Shown here: positions 1 to 8,445 of the stretch, one piece after another
How positions within the stretch are numbered: the first letter of the stretch is position 1
Layout of the letters: every line of letters begins with the position of its first letter
Assembly (NCBI GenBank): GCA_021851865.1
Contig: JAJZBU010000019.1
Span: forward strand, 1 to 51,546
Reading direction: 5' to 3'
Origin: Pseudomonadota bacterium
GTDB lineage: Bacteria; Pseudomonadota; Gammaproteobacteria; Pseudomonadales; Moraxellaceae
DNA length: 51,546 nt
Position numbers and translations under genes: made by a program
Notes under the pieces: model-generated
What the model was told of the DNA's origin: nothing
Databases searched by the model: none
Seen by the model: the letters and a program-made list of their open reading frames with translations, nothing else

Positions 1-2
1 GC

Positions 3-503
3 GGACGCAAGCTCTCCGACGGCGGTGCCCGTGCGCGGTTTTACCATGCGGTTTGTGAGGCTCATCTGGCGCGCATCATCCGCGTCGACCTCAAGAGCGA
101 AATGTTCACCTACAGCGTCGACGAACGCGCTCTGGCTCATGCCCGCCTGATGGATGGCAAGCTCCTGCTCGTCACCAATGCCCGCGATCTGACGCCTAGC
201 GACGTCGTGGGGCGCTACAAAGTGTACCACCGCCTGCCAGAGCGCATTCGCGCGCATGCCACCCTCTGTTTTATGGCGCTGATACTTCATCGCATCCTGC
301 GCCAGCGCCTGCGCGGTGCCGACAACCGGCTATCGCCGGAACGAGCACTGTCCTTACTACGGCGCATACAGCATCACCGCCTCACCCTGGATGGGACGCA
401 GGCCGTCACCGGCGTGTCGTCCATGACCGCCGAACAGACCCAGTTGTTCGCCGACCTGGGTATCAACAAGCCCACGAAAGTTGAGCAGCTAACCCTGTTG
501 TAG
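3..503 (+). pseudogene. C-terminal part of an IS1634-like (IS4 superfamily) DDE transposase, internally deleted
   Basis: The open frame enters from the window edge, so the N-terminus is not visible. The readable part has family-typical stretches: RKLSDGGARARFYHAV near the start, DGKLLLVTN in the middle and YHRLPERIRAHA before a hydrophobic CFMALILHRI segment. In relatives I remember, about 20 residues (ADIERGF..LKSEIEI-like) lie between RYK and VYHRLPERIRAH. Here RYK runs straight into VYHRLPER. That missing piece normally carries the last catalytic glutamate of the Y..R..E signature, so the product is probably inactive even if the upstream part is whole. The reading frame is kept. Family assignment comes from memory of the motifs, not from a search. 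Confidence 0.7.
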
Positions 504-601
504 GGGCATTTTTTAAAGTGACATCGTTATAAATCATATGGTTATGGCGTTAACTGTTGAACTCGGGCGAACTGAAGCACCGACACTGCACATCCACCAC
601 A

Positions 602-1063
602 TCAGCCTTCATAAAGCGGGCGGCGCAGGAACTCGAACAGGGCATGCAGCTGGCGATCGGCGTGCACGCGCTGACGCCAGGCGGCGAAGAGCAGAGCCAG
701 CAACAGCGGCAGCCCATGTGGCAGCAACAGCAGCAAAGGCCAGACCAGGAGAGGCGCCAAGCCCAGACGCCGACTGATCAGCAGGCCTTCACGCCGACAG
801 CGCACCTGGCCGTGCCAGCCCCCTAACAGCCACTGCCAAGCACGTTGCCGCCAAAGCAGCCGCTCATCGTCGAGGCGGCGCAGGACCAGGCCGCGCGTGA
901 AGTAGGAGAGCTCATGGCTGCCCGGCATGATCTCCAGACACACGGAGGACTGAAAATGCCGCCGCCAGCAGCCGCGCTGCCACCAGTGCGGCCAGAAGAG
1001 CAGACCGGCCCACAGATCGAGCAGGCTGAAAGCGAAAATCCAGGCAAGCAGATCCTGGCGCAT
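602..1063 (-). CDS. Small membrane protein of unknown function coupled to envZ
   Basis: The 153-residue product begins MRQDLLAWIF. I do not recognise the family. A hydrophobic, Trp-rich stretch lies at about residues 5-27. A polar Arg-rich middle (about 30-95) contains RGLVLRRLDDERLLWRQ. A second strongly hydrophobic Leu/Pro-rich block follows at about 102-128, then a basic tail, which suggests two or three membrane segments. The ATG overlaps the envZ stop as TGATG, so it is very likely translated together with envZ. This start was chosen because upstream codons in the same frame lie inside envZ and look like random shadow. Context suggests a partner or modulator of the EnvZ-type kinase or its envelope-stress output, but that is inference from position only. 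Confidence 0.55.
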   Translation of the reverse strand: MRQDLLAWIFAFSLLDLWAGLLFWPHWWQRGCWRRHFQSSVCLEIMPGSHELSYFTRGLVLRRLDDERLLWRQRAWQWLLGGWHGQVRCRREGLLISRRLGLAPLLVWPLLLLLPHGLPLLLALLFAAWRQRVHADRQLHALFEFLRRPLYEG

Positions 1064-2397
1064 CACCGCGGATACCGCGCCATGGGCAGACTGATGCGCA
1101 CGAGCAGCCCCCCCTCTGGATGGTTGGAGACGAGCAAACGCCCATGATGCATGCGCACGATGCGTTGCACGATGGCAAGGCCAAGACCACTGCCGGAGCT
1201 GCCGCTGCGTGCGTTCTCGCCGCGCTGAAAAGGCTGCAGCAGGCGCGGTACTTCCGCCGGAGCGATGCCGGGACCATGATCGTGCACGCTGAGCTCGACG
1301 CGGGTGCCGCGCTGCCGCAGATGAATATCGATGGGCGGCTGACCGTAGCGGCGCGCATTGTTGACGAGATTGCCAAGCAGGCGCTTGATCGACAGGCGTT
1401 TCACCCACACCTTGGGCAGGGCCTCGGCCTCGATCCGGATCTCGATCATCGCCGCGAACTGCGCCGCCACCTCCTGTACCAGGGCCACCAAGTCGATGCG
1501 TTCGGCCACTTCCTCGGAGCCGTCGCGGGTGTAGGCGACGAACTGGTCGAGAATCTCGTCCATGTCCTGGATGTCGAGAATGAGGCCTTCCGCCAGTTCG
1601 CGCTCGGCCAGCATCTCGGCGCTCAAACGCATGCGTGTCAGCGGCGTGCGCAGATCATGCGAGATGCCGGCGAGCATGAAACTGCGATCCTTGTCGGCTT
1701 GCACCAATTGTCGCGTCATGCGGTTAAAGGCGCCATTGACGGCGCGAATCTCGCTCGGACCATGCTCGACGTCGAGCTGGGTGCCATAAAGTCCACGCGC
1801 CACACGCAACGCCGCCTGCTCGAGGCGTTTGAGCGGACGATTGAGCTGGCGCACGAGGACGACGATGGCGACGATGGTCAACAGGGGCACGCCGAGGCCC
1901 CAGGCGATGATGACGAAGGGATTGTAGTTGGCGAAATAGGGCAGGGGCTCGCGCACCCAGACCCCGCGCATCGACGGCAGATGCAGCCACAAAACCGGCA
2001 CCGGCTTGAAGACGAAGAAGACGCGCACCGGCTCATGCAACTGTTCGGAGAGCTGGCGGGCGTAGTAGTTGGTGAACACGTCGGCGAGCGGCTTGACCAT
2101 CAGATGCGGAAACTGGCGCGGATCGCGCACCACGGTCATGGCGAAACGTTTTTCGATCCAGCGCTCGTCATAGCGTTGTTCCGCCGCCGGCAAGGTCCCC
2201 TGTTGCGACTGCCGCAGCAGGCGCAGGACCGTCCCCGACAGCTTGGCGTGCTGCTGCACTTCCGGTGAATAGAGATTGAGTGCAAAAAAAGCCATGGACA
2301 AAAACTGGCTGGCGAGGACGACGATGGCCAGAACCAGGGTCGTCCGCCACAGCGCGGAGCGCGGCTTGAGGCGACGCCAGGCCTCGCTCCACTTCAT
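1063..2397 (-). CDS. envZ: EnvZ/AmgS-type sensor histidine kinase
   Basis: The 444-residue product is close to the 450 residues of E. coli EnvZ. A first membrane segment lies at about 20-42 and a periplasmic domain at about 43-160. A second membrane segment lies at about 161-183, followed by a HAMP region (RQLNRPLKRLEQAALRVARG). The dimerisation/phosphoacceptor motif is SHDLRTPL with His247. The catalytic domain has an N box (NLVNNARRYG) and G boxes (DHGPGIAP, GSGLGLAIV). It should phosphorylate the neighbouring OmpR-type regulator in response to envelope or osmotic cues. The ATG overlaps the ompR stop by 4 nt (ATGA), and a longer upstream reading would lie inside ompR. In pseudomonads the equivalent pair next to tex is called AmgRS and handles envelope stress. 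Confidence 0.93.
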   Translation of the reverse strand: MKWSEAWRRLKPRSALWRTTLVLAIVVLASQFLSMAFFALNLYSPEVQQHAKLSGTVLRLLRQSQQGTLPAAEQRYDERWIEKRFAMTVVRDPRQFPHLMVKPLADVFTNYYARQLSEQLHEPVRVFFVFKPVPVLWLHLPSMRGVWVREPLPYFANYNPFVIIAWGLGVPLLTIVAIVVLVRQLNRPLKRLEQAALRVARGLYGTQLDVEHGPSEIRAVNGAFNRMTRQLVQADKDRSFMLAGISHDLRTPLTRMRLSAEMLAERELAEGLILDIQDMDEILDQFVAYTRDGSEEVAERIDLVALVQEVAAQFAAMIEIRIEAEALPKVWVKRLSIKRLLGNLVNNARRYGQPPIDIHLRQRGTRVELSVHDHGPGIAPAEVPRLLQPFQRGENARSGSSGSGLGLAIVQRIVRMHHGRLLVSNHPEGGLLVRISLPMARYPR

Positions 2398-3116
2398 GCC
2401 CCGGCATCCGGCACGAAGACGTAACCGATACCCCAGACGGTCTGGATATAGCGCGCCTTGGCCGGGTTCTCTTCGATCAAGCGGCGCAGACGCGACACCT
2501 GCACGTCGATGGAACGCTCCATCGCCCCCCACTCGCGGCCACGCGCCAGATTCATCAGTTTGTCCCGCGACAAGGGCTCATGCGGATGCTGCACGAGCGC
2601 CTTGAGGACAGCGAATTCGCCGGTGGTCAAAGGCAGATCTTGATCGTCGCGGCTCAGCTTGCGCGTCGCCAGATCGAGACGAAATGGGCCGAACTGCACC
2701 TGTTCGCCGCCCGGACTCGGCGCCCCCGGCAACTCGCGCGATTGCCGCCGCAGCACCGCCCTGATGCGGGCGAGCAGCTCCTGCGGATTGAAAGGCTTGG
2801 CCAGATAATCATCCGCTCCAGCCTCGAGACCGCCGATGCGATCAGAGTCACCACCGCGGGCGGTCAGCATGATGATCGGCACGTTGTTGCCCTGCTCGCG
2901 CAGGCGGCGACAGATCGAGACACCGTCCTCGCCCGGCAACATCAGATCGAGGACGAGGAGGACGAAAAGCTCGCGCGCCATGGCGCGATCCATCTGAGCG
3001 GCGTCGGCGACCGTGCGTACCTGAAAGCCCTGATCTTCAAGATAACGCTGCAACAAGTGACGCAAACGCGAATCATCGTCGACGACGAGGACTTTCTGCA
3101 GCGACTCTTCCATCAC
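2394..3116 (-). CDS. ompR: OmpR/AmgR-type response regulator
   Basis: The 240-residue product has the usual OmpR size and two domains. The receiver (about 8-122) has the acidic pocket VVDDD at 11-15, phosphoacceptor Asp57 in LDLMLP and the conserved lysine K107 in LAKPF. The winged-helix trans_reg_C domain (about 140-238) ends with the typical VWGIGYVF. It is the DNA-binding output of the EnvZ kinase encoded 4 nt inside its 3' end. The gene faces away from tex across a 118-bp interval carrying tandem 17-bp repeats close to its start, which may be regulatory. The start ATG-ATG-GAG gives MMEESLQKVLVVDDD; the second Met is an equally acceptable start. Confidence 0.95.
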   Translation of the reverse strand: MMEESLQKVLVVDDDSRLRHLLQRYLEDQGFQVRTVADAAQMDRAMARELFVLLVLDLMLPGEDGVSICRRLREQGNNVPIIMLTARGGDSDRIGGLEAGADDYLAKPFNPQELLARIRAVLRRQSRELPGAPSPGGEQVQFGPFRLDLATRKLSRDDQDLPLTTGEFAVLKALVQHPHEPLSRDKLMNLARGREWGAMERSIDVQVSRLRRLIEENPAKARYIQTVWGIGYVFVPDAGA

Positions 3117-3136
3117 TCTTCTCCACTTCTACGGCT

Positions 3137-3187
3137 CATCTGCTCATCATGTCCATTTGCTCATCATGTCCATCTGCCCATCACCGG
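3137..3187. repeat. Tandem 17-bp direct repeats between ompR and tex
   Basis: Two nearly identical 17-mers follow each other (CATCTGCTCATCATGTC at 3137-3153 and CATTTGCTCATCATGTC at 3154-3170, one mismatch). A weaker third copy starts at 3171 (CATCTGCCCATCACC). They sit 20-70 bp upstream of the ompR start and just upstream of the tex promoter, so they could be a regulator-binding array or simply a short tandem duplication. Confidence 0.6.
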
Positions 3188-3203
3188 CGCACATCGATAT
3201 AAT
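3175..3203 (+). promoter_or_regulatory. Candidate sigma70 promoter for tex-mtgA
   Basis: A perfect -10 hexamer TATAAT lies at 3198-3203, 31 bp before the tex ATG. The best -35 with a 17-bp spacer is TGCCCA at 3175-3180, which matches poorly, so the promoter may need an activator or rest mainly on the -10. Confidence 0.45.
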
Positions 3204-3234
3204 CGCCGGCTCAGGCCAAACCCCCGGATGACGC

Positions 3235-5553
3235 ATGCAGACCATCATCGATCGTATCGCCACTGAACTGACGGCGCGACCCGAACAAATCCAGGCCGCC
3301 ATCGCCCTGCTCGACGGCGGTGCCACCGTTCCTTTTATCGCACGTTACCGCAAAGAGGTTACCGGCGGGCTCGATGATACGCAACTTCGCCATCTCGAAG
3401 AGCGCCTCGGCTATCTGCGCGAACTCGAAGAACGACGCGCCAGCATCGTCAAAAGTATCGTCGAGCAAGGCAAGATGAACGACCTTCTGGCGCAGCAGAT
3501 CGCCACGGCCGACAACAAGGCCCGCCTCGAGGATCTCTACCTGCCTTACAAACCGCGCCGCGTCAGCAAGGGTCAACTGGCGCGCGAAGCCGGCCTGGAA
3601 GCCCTCGCCGACCTCCTCCTCAGCCAGCCCGAGCATGACCCCGAGGCGGCTGCTGTCGCCCATATCCAGGCCGACACGCCCTACGCCGATAGCAAGTCTG
3701 TCCTCGAGGGCGCCCGTTACATCCTCATGGAACGCTTCGCCGAAGACGCCGATCTGCTCGCCGATCTACGCCAGCGGCGGCAGAGCGAGGGGCTGTTGCA
3801 CGCCCGCCTCGTCGCCGGCAAGGAAGCCGCCGGACAGAAGTTCCGCGACTATTTCACCTACGACGAGAAGCTCAGCGAGATCCCCTCGCATCGCGCCCTG
3901 GCACTCTTTCGCGGCCGCAACGAAGGCATCCTCAGCCTGAACGTCGACCTGCCGGTGAGCGCCGAGGCCGATCGTCATCCCGGCGAGCTCCTCATCGCCA
4001 GCCACGCCGGCATCGTCACGCAAGGGCGCGCCGCCGACGCCTGGCTGGCGGAAGTGGTGCGCTGGACCTGGAAGATCAAACTGCAGACGCACATGGAGAG
4101 CGAAGCTCTGAGCGAGCTCAAACTGCGCGCCGAGGTCGACGCCATCCAGGTCTTCGCACGCAATCTCAAGGCCCTGCTGATGGCCGCCCCGGCGGGCATG
4201 AAGGCCACCCTCGGCCTTGACCCCGGTCTGCGCACCGGCGTCAAGATGGCCGTCGTCGACGCCACCGGCAAATTGCTCGAACACGGCGTCATTTTCCCGC
4301 ACGAACCGAAACGCGACTGGCAGGGGGCGCTGCAGCAGCTCGCCCAACTCTGCCAGCGGCACAGCGTCCAGCTCATCGCCATCGGCAACGGCACGGCTTC
4401 GCGCGCGACCGACAAGCTGGTGGCGGAGCTGATGCGGCTCCATCCCGAACTCGCCCTCACCCGCATCGTCGTCAGCGAGGCCGGCGCCTCCGTCTATTCC
4501 GCCTCGGAACTGGCGGCGCGCGAGTTCCCCAGCCTCGACGTCTCCTATCGTGGCGCCGTCAGCATCGCGCGACGCCTGCAGGACCCCCTCGCCGAACTGG
4601 TCAAGATCGAACCCAAGGCGATCGGCGTCGGCCAATACCAGCACGACGTCCAGCAGAGCCGCCTGGCACGCGCTCTCGACGGCGTCGTCGAGGACTGCGT
4701 CAATGCCGTCGGCGTCGACGTCAACACCGCCTCGGCGGCGCTGCTCAGCCGCATCGCCGGCCTCAACCCGGTCATCGCCGGCAACATCGTCGATTTCCGT
4801 GATCAGCATGGCCCCTTCCGCAGCCGCAAGGCGCTCAAGGAAGTGCCCCGCCTCGGCGACCGCACCTTCGAACAGGCGGCGGGCTTTCTGCGCATTCCCG
4901 ACGGGGACGATCCCCTCGACGCCTCGGCCGTGCATCCGGAAAGCTATCCCGTCGTCGCTCGCCTGCTGCAGAGCAGTCAGCGCGATCTGCGCTCCCTGAT
5001 CGGCGACAGCAGCTATCTGCGCAGCGTCGACGCCGCCAGCCTGACCGACGCGCGCTTCGGCCTGCCCACCGTCCAGGACATCCTCAGCGAACTGGAAAAA
5101 CCCGGCCGTGACCCGCGTCCGGACTTCCGCGCGCCGGAATTCCTCGAAGGCATCGACAGCATAGAGCAACTCAAACCCGGCATGCAGCTCGAAGGCGTGG
5201 TCAGCAATGTCACCGCTTTCGGCGCTTTCGTCGACATCGGAGTGCATCAGGACGGCCTCGTCCACATCTCGGCGCTGGCCGATCGCTTCATCCGCGACGC
5301 GCATGAGGTGGTCAAAGCCGGCGACATCGTCACGGTACGCGTCGTCGAGGTCGACGTGGCGCGTTCGCGCATCGGCCTGTCGATGCGCAAGGAAGAGGCC
5401 AACACCGCCGTCGCCAAGACAGCGCCGGCGGCAGCGTCGAAAACCGTAAAAAAGACCTCCAACGCGCCCCGGGAGAGCGGCCGTGCCGCGCCGGCAGCGC
5501 CACATGCGGCCACCCTCGGCGACTTGCTGCGCAAGGCGGGACTGCAAGGATGA
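3235..5553 (+). CDS. tex: Tex, S1-domain RNA-binding transcription accessory protein
   Basis: The 772-residue product is almost exactly the length of E. coli Tex (773). The order is a helical N-terminal region with RYRKEVTGGLDD near residue 40, a YqgF/RNase H-like fold beginning at LGLDPGLRTG (about 326), helix-hairpin-helix repeats (LNPVIAGNIVDFR, about 510), and an S1 domain (GMQLEGVVSNVTAFGAFVDIG, about 647-716). A short Ala/Lys-rich tail follows. Tex is a nucleic-acid-binding factor related to eukaryotic Spt6. The ATG at 3235 was preferred over an out-of-frame ATG at 3228. Its stop overlaps the mtgA start (ATGA), so the two are co-translated. Confidence 0.97.
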   Translation: MQTIIDRIATELTARPEQIQAAIALLDGGATVPFIARYRKEVTGGLDDTQLRHLEERLGYLRELEERRASIVKSIVEQGKMNDLLAQQIATADNKARLEDLYLPYKPRRVSKGQLAREAGLEALADLLLSQPEHDPEAAAVAHIQADTPYADSKSVLEGARYILMERFAEDADLLADLRQRRQSEGLLHARLVAGKEAAGQKFRDYFTYDEKLSEIPSHRALALFRGRNEGILSLNVDLPVSAEADRHPGELLIASHAGIVTQGRAADAWLAEVVRWTWKIKLQTHMESEALSELKLRAEVDAIQVFARNLKALLMAAPAGMKATLGLDPGLRTGVKMAVVDATGKLLEHGVIFPHEPKRDWQGALQQLAQLCQRHSVQLIAIGNGTASRATDKLVAELMRLHPELALTRIVVSEAGASVYSASELAAREFPSLDVSYRGAVSIARRLQDPLAELVKIEPKAIGVGQYQHDVQQSRLARALDGVVEDCVNAVGVDVNTASAALLSRIAGLNPVIAGNIVDFRDQHGPFRSRKALKEVPRLGDRTFEQAAGFLRIPDGDDPLDASAVHPESYPVVARLLQSSQRDLRSLIGDSSYLRSVDAASLTDARFGLPTVQDILSELEKPGRDPRPDFRAPEFLEGIDSIEQLKPGMQLEGVVSNVTAFGAFVDIGVHQDGLVHISALADRFIRDAHEVVKAGDIVTVRVVEVDVARSRIGLSMRKEEANTAVAKTAPAAASKTVKKTSNAPRESGRAAPAAPHAATLGDLLRKAGLQG

Positions 5554-6245
5554 GCGTCGGCCGGCGCTGGTGGCCTCGCCTGCTCCTCGGCCTCAGCAGC
5601 GTCTTTCTCGCCTATCAGCTGTGGCTGCTCGCGCATGTGCTGTGGTGGCGTCAGCACAACCCCGATAGCAGTGCCTTCATGCGCGCCGGCCTTGCCCGGC
5701 TGCGCAGCGATGATCCCGACGCACAGCTGCGCCAACACTGGGTGCCCTACAGCGCCATCGCGTATCCCCTCAAAGCCGCCGTCCTCGCCGCTGAGGATGC
5801 GCGTTTCCTGCGCCACCACGGCTTCGACTGGTTGGGCATCGAACAGGCCTGGAACAAGGACCTCGCCCACCACCGCATCGTCGCCGGCGGCTCGACGATC
5901 TCGCAGCAGCTGGCCAAAAACCTCTTCCTGTCAGAGCGACGCACGCCCTGGCGCAAGGCCGAGGAAGGCCTGATCACGCTCATGCTCGAGCATCTGCTGA
6001 GCAAACGCCGCATCCTCGAGATCTACCTCAACGTCATCGAGTGGGGCGATGGCGTCTACGGCGCTGACGCCGCCGCCGAACACTATTTTCATGTCCACGC
6101 CCGCCACCTCAACACCGCCCAGGCCTGCTGGCTGGCCGCCGCCATTCCCGATCCACGCGCCGCCGACGACCATCGACGCACGCGCCATCTGCGCCGCAAA
6201 GCCGCCATCCTCGCCCGCCGCCTGACGCAGGTCGCCGTGCCCTGA
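5550..6245 (+). CDS. mtgA: Monofunctional peptidoglycan glycosyltransferase MtgA
   Basis: The 231-residue product fits MtgA (242 in E. coli). One N-terminal membrane anchor lies at about 8-33. The GT51 domain follows: AEDARFLRHHGFDW contains the catalytic Glu of motif 1, GGSTISQQLAKNLFLS is motif 2, and LEIYLNVIEWG is a later family motif. It polymerises lipid II glycan strands on the periplasmic face without a transpeptidase domain. It overlaps the tex stop by 4 nt (ATGA). Confidence 0.96.
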   Translation: MSVGRRWWPRLLLGLSSVFLAYQLWLLAHVLWWRQHNPDSSAFMRAGLARLRSDDPDAQLRQHWVPYSAIAYPLKAAVLAAEDARFLRHHGFDWLGIEQAWNKDLAHHRIVAGGSTISQQLAKNLFLSERRTPWRKAEEGLITLMLEHLLSKRRILEIYLNVIEWGDGVYGADAAAEHYFHVHARHLNTAQACWLAAAIPDPRAADDHRRTRHLRRKAAILARRLTQVAVP

Positions 6246-6304
6246 AGCGCACCACGCCGGCCTGGCTCTGCTATGCTGATCAGGACCACCAGGGAGGGAA
6301 GCCC

Positions 6305-7231
6305 ATGCGTCGCCTCATCATCATCCTCGTCGCCATCCTCAGTTTTCCGGCGCAGGCCGGTTGCCTCGCCGATCTGCGCCACAGCGCGCACGTACAACGC
6401 GCCTGTCTGGTGACGCAAAGCCGCGTCAACGAGTGCGACGCCGTCATCCACGCGACGGCGCAGATGACCGCACAATGCCAAGCACAGGGCTACGCCGCCG
6501 CCCAGACGACCTACGCCGTGCAACAGGGTTTCGCCGAGGTGATCGGTGATCCCGCCCGCAGCCCCTACCGCCTGGCCCTGGCGCGCCTGCACGCCCGGCA
6601 ACAGCTGCTGACCCGCCTCGACGCGCGCTGGAACCGGCGCTGGGCCGGCATCCTGCCGCAAGTGCGCGACGACGGCTTCGATGACAACGACTGCCCCCTC
6701 GCCTTCAAGGGCCAGTCGGAACACTATCTCATGGTCGCCGACCTGCATCTGCCGGTGCGCGCCAAGCTCGGCCCTGATCTTGGCAACAGCTACCCCGACA
6801 GCGAGCACCTCTATGTCGCTGCCATGCAGCCGGGCCTGTGCTTCGGTCCCGCCGATTCTTTGCAAACGACCCGGATCGAGGCCGACGAACCCGGCTTCAT
6901 CTACAATCTCAGCGCCAGCGATCTTGACCTGATTCGCCAAGCCGCGAGCAAGGCCACGACGCCGCAGCTGCATGTGCACCTCTGCACCACGATCAGCGAT
7001 TGCCTGGCGCAATCGGCGCACTTACAGCAAGTCTGGGTCTCCTACCAGCGTCACATTCGAGAACTGTCGGCAGCCGAACAATGCCGGCGCTATGCCAGCG
7101 CCAATGCCTCCGGCGAGATCGACGTCGCGCATCTCTACGGCGTCGACTGCAGCAAGATCGACACGACGGCGACCCTGCAAAAAGAGCAGAGCGCCAGTCA
7201 GACGGAAGCACAGCAGCTCTTTGGCCCCTGA
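6305..7231 (+). CDS. Exported Cys-rich protein of unknown function
   Basis: The 308-residue product is not a family I recognise. Residues 1-18 form a signal peptide ending FPAQA, so the mature protein would begin at Gly19-Cys20. A lipobox is not convincing because Gln sits at position -3. Ten cysteines are spread over the mature chain (for example HLCTTISDCLAQ, EQCRRYA, GVDCSKID), an even number compatible with disulfides in the periplasm. The N-terminal third (about 20-65) is a Cys/Gln-rich helical region. A strong Shine-Dalgarno (GGGAGGGAA) precedes the ATG. A possible extended -10 (TGCTATGCT, 6269-6277) lies upstream, so it probably has its own promoter. Confidence 0.75.
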   Translation: MRRLIIILVAILSFPAQAGCLADLRHSAHVQRACLVTQSRVNECDAVIHATAQMTAQCQAQGYAAAQTTYAVQQGFAEVIGDPARSPYRLALARLHARQQLLTRLDARWNRRWAGILPQVRDDGFDDNDCPLAFKGQSEHYLMVADLHLPVRAKLGPDLGNSYPDSEHLYVAAMQPGLCFGPADSLQTTRIEADEPGFIYNLSASDLDLIRQAASKATTPQLHVHLCTTISDCLAQSAHLQQVWVSYQRHIRELSAAEQCRRYASANASGEIDVAHLYGVDCSKIDTTATLQKEQSASQTEAQQLFGP

Positions 7232-7248
7232 TTCACTCATGCTAGACT
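7221..7248 (+). promoter_or_regulatory. Candidate promoter for xseB-ispA
   Basis: TTGGCC (7221-7226), a 16-bp spacer and TAGACT (7243-7248) preceded by TG one base upstream make a plausible extended -10 promoter. It overlaps the end of the preceding gene and lies about 37 bp before the xseB TTG start. Confidence 0.4.
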
Positions 7249-7284
7249 GGCGCCTGCTCGCACCGTCCATGGAGTAGGCCGATC

Positions 7285-7527
7285 TTGTCGGATAACGCTG
7301 CATCGAACATCGGCTCTTTTGAGGAATCCCTGCAAGAGCTCGAAGCCGTCGTGCGTCTGCTCGAGCGCGGTGACGCCCCCCTCGAAGAAGCCTTGCAAGC
7401 CTTCGAACGCGGCGTCGCCCTCAGTCGTCGCTGCCAGAGCCTGCTCGACCAGGCCGAGCAACGCGTGCAGGTGCTCATCGCCGATGAACGCAGCGGTTTT
7501 CAGGCGGGGGACGCCGGTGATCTCTGA
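7285..7527 (+). CDS. xseB: Exodeoxyribonuclease VII small subunit
   Basis: The 80-residue product has the XseB pattern: [27 protein letters not shown] near the start, then [12 protein letters not shown] and a helical tail. It associates with XseA to degrade single-stranded DNA. The start is a TTG at 7285, preceded by GGAG at 7271; no nearby ATG fits the frame. It overlaps the start of ispA by 11 nt, the standard xseB-ispA arrangement. Confidence 0.93.
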   Translation: MSDNAASNIGSFEESLQELEAVVRLLERGDAPLEEALQAFERGVALSRRCQSLLDQAEQRVQVLIADERSGFQAGDAGDL

Positions 7528-8398
7528 TCCGCAGTCCTTTCTGACGACCGTCCAGACCCGCATCCAGTCACAGTTGAACCACTTTCTGGAAAAGCAGAAC
7601 CGCGTCGCGCCGCGACTGCACGCGGCGATGATCTACAGCGTCCTCAATGGCGGCAAACGCATCCGCCCGGCTCTCGCCTACGCCGCCTGCTGCGCCTGCG
7701 GTGGTGAACCCGACATGGCCGACGCCGCCGCCATCGCCGTCGAACTCATCCACTGCTACTCGCTGGTGCATGATGACCTGCCGTGCATGGATGACGACGA
7801 TCTGCGCCGTGGCATGCCAACCTGCCACAAACGCTTCTCCGAGGACGTCGCCTTGCTCGCCGGCGACACCCTGCAGGCCCTCGCCTTCGCCAGCCTGAGC
7901 ACCGCCGGCGGCGACGCCGAACGCCGTCTGCAGATGCTGCACATCCTGGCCAGTGCGGCGCGCGACATGGCCATCGGCCAGACCCTCGATCTCGAGGCCG
8001 AGCAACAGAGCATCGACCTGGAACGACTGGAGACCATCCATCGCCACAAGACCGGCGCCCTGATCCGCGCCAGCCTCGCCCTCGGCGCCCTCAGCGCCGG
8101 ACCTGTCAACGCCGACCTGCTCGCTCGTTTCGAGCATTTCGGTGACCGCCTCGGCCTCGCCTTTCAGGTGCATGACGACATCCTCGACGTCATCGGCGAC
8201 ACCGACATCCTCGGCAAGGCGGTAGGCTCCGACCAGCGCCTCGGCAAGGCCACCTATCCGCAGCTGCTCGGTCTCGAGGCGGCGTGCGCGCTCAGCGCGC
8301 AGCTGCACCAGCAGTCCCTGGCCGCTCTCGCTGAACTTCCCGGGACAACCGGCCCTCTCACCGCCGTGACCGATTATCTGATCTCCCGTGATCGCTAG
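7517..8398 (+). CDS. ispA: Farnesyl diphosphate synthase (geranyltranstransferase)
   Basis: The 293-residue product matches IspA (299 in E. coli). It has the first Asp-rich motif [17 protein letters not shown], the second motif [13 protein letters not shown], and the GGKRIRP stretch near residue 40. It condenses IPP with DMAPP/GPP to make FPP for quinones and undecaprenyl phosphate. The start taken is GTG at 7517, inside the end of xseB and after a purine-rich GCGGGGGA; the frame upstream is xseB shadow. The DXP synthase gene that feeds the same pathway follows directly. Confidence 0.95.
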   Translation: MISDPQSFLTTVQTRIQSQLNHFLEKQNRVAPRLHAAMIYSVLNGGKRIRPALAYAACCACGGEPDMADAAAIAVELIHCYSLVHDDLPCMDDDDLRRGMPTCHKRFSEDVALLAGDTLQALAFASLSTAGGDAERRLQMLHILASAARDMAIGQTLDLEAEQQSIDLERLETIHRHKTGALIRASLALGALSAGPVNADLLARFEHFGDRLGLAFQVHDDILDVIGDTDILGKAVGSDQRLGKATYPQLLGLEAACALSAQLHQQSLAALAELPGTTGPLTAVTDYLISRDR

Positions 8399-8405
8399 TT
8401 GCGGG

Positions 8406-8411
8406 TATAAT
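8406..8411 (+). promoter_or_regulatory. Candidate -10 element for dxs
   Basis: A perfect TATAAT lies 35 bp upstream of the dxs ATG in the 47-bp gap after ispA. No good -35 hexamer is seen at the right distance (CTCCCG at 17 bp), so its activity is uncertain; dxs may also be read through from ispA. Confidence 0.35.
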
Positions 8412-8445
8412 GCAGCACGAACCGTGTGCGAGGTCCTAGTGCAGG

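Noticed and set aside
1120-2268. Long plus-strand frame opposite envZ
   Set aside because: The composition is typical of antisense shadow (His/Asp/Arg/Leu-rich), and the kinase motifs lie on the minus strand.
3766-5547. Long open frame (593 codons) antisense to tex
   Set aside because: Its translation is a low-complexity mirror of the GC-rich tex codons (Asp/Glu/Ala/Val/Arg-rich) with no recognisable motif; tex is certain.
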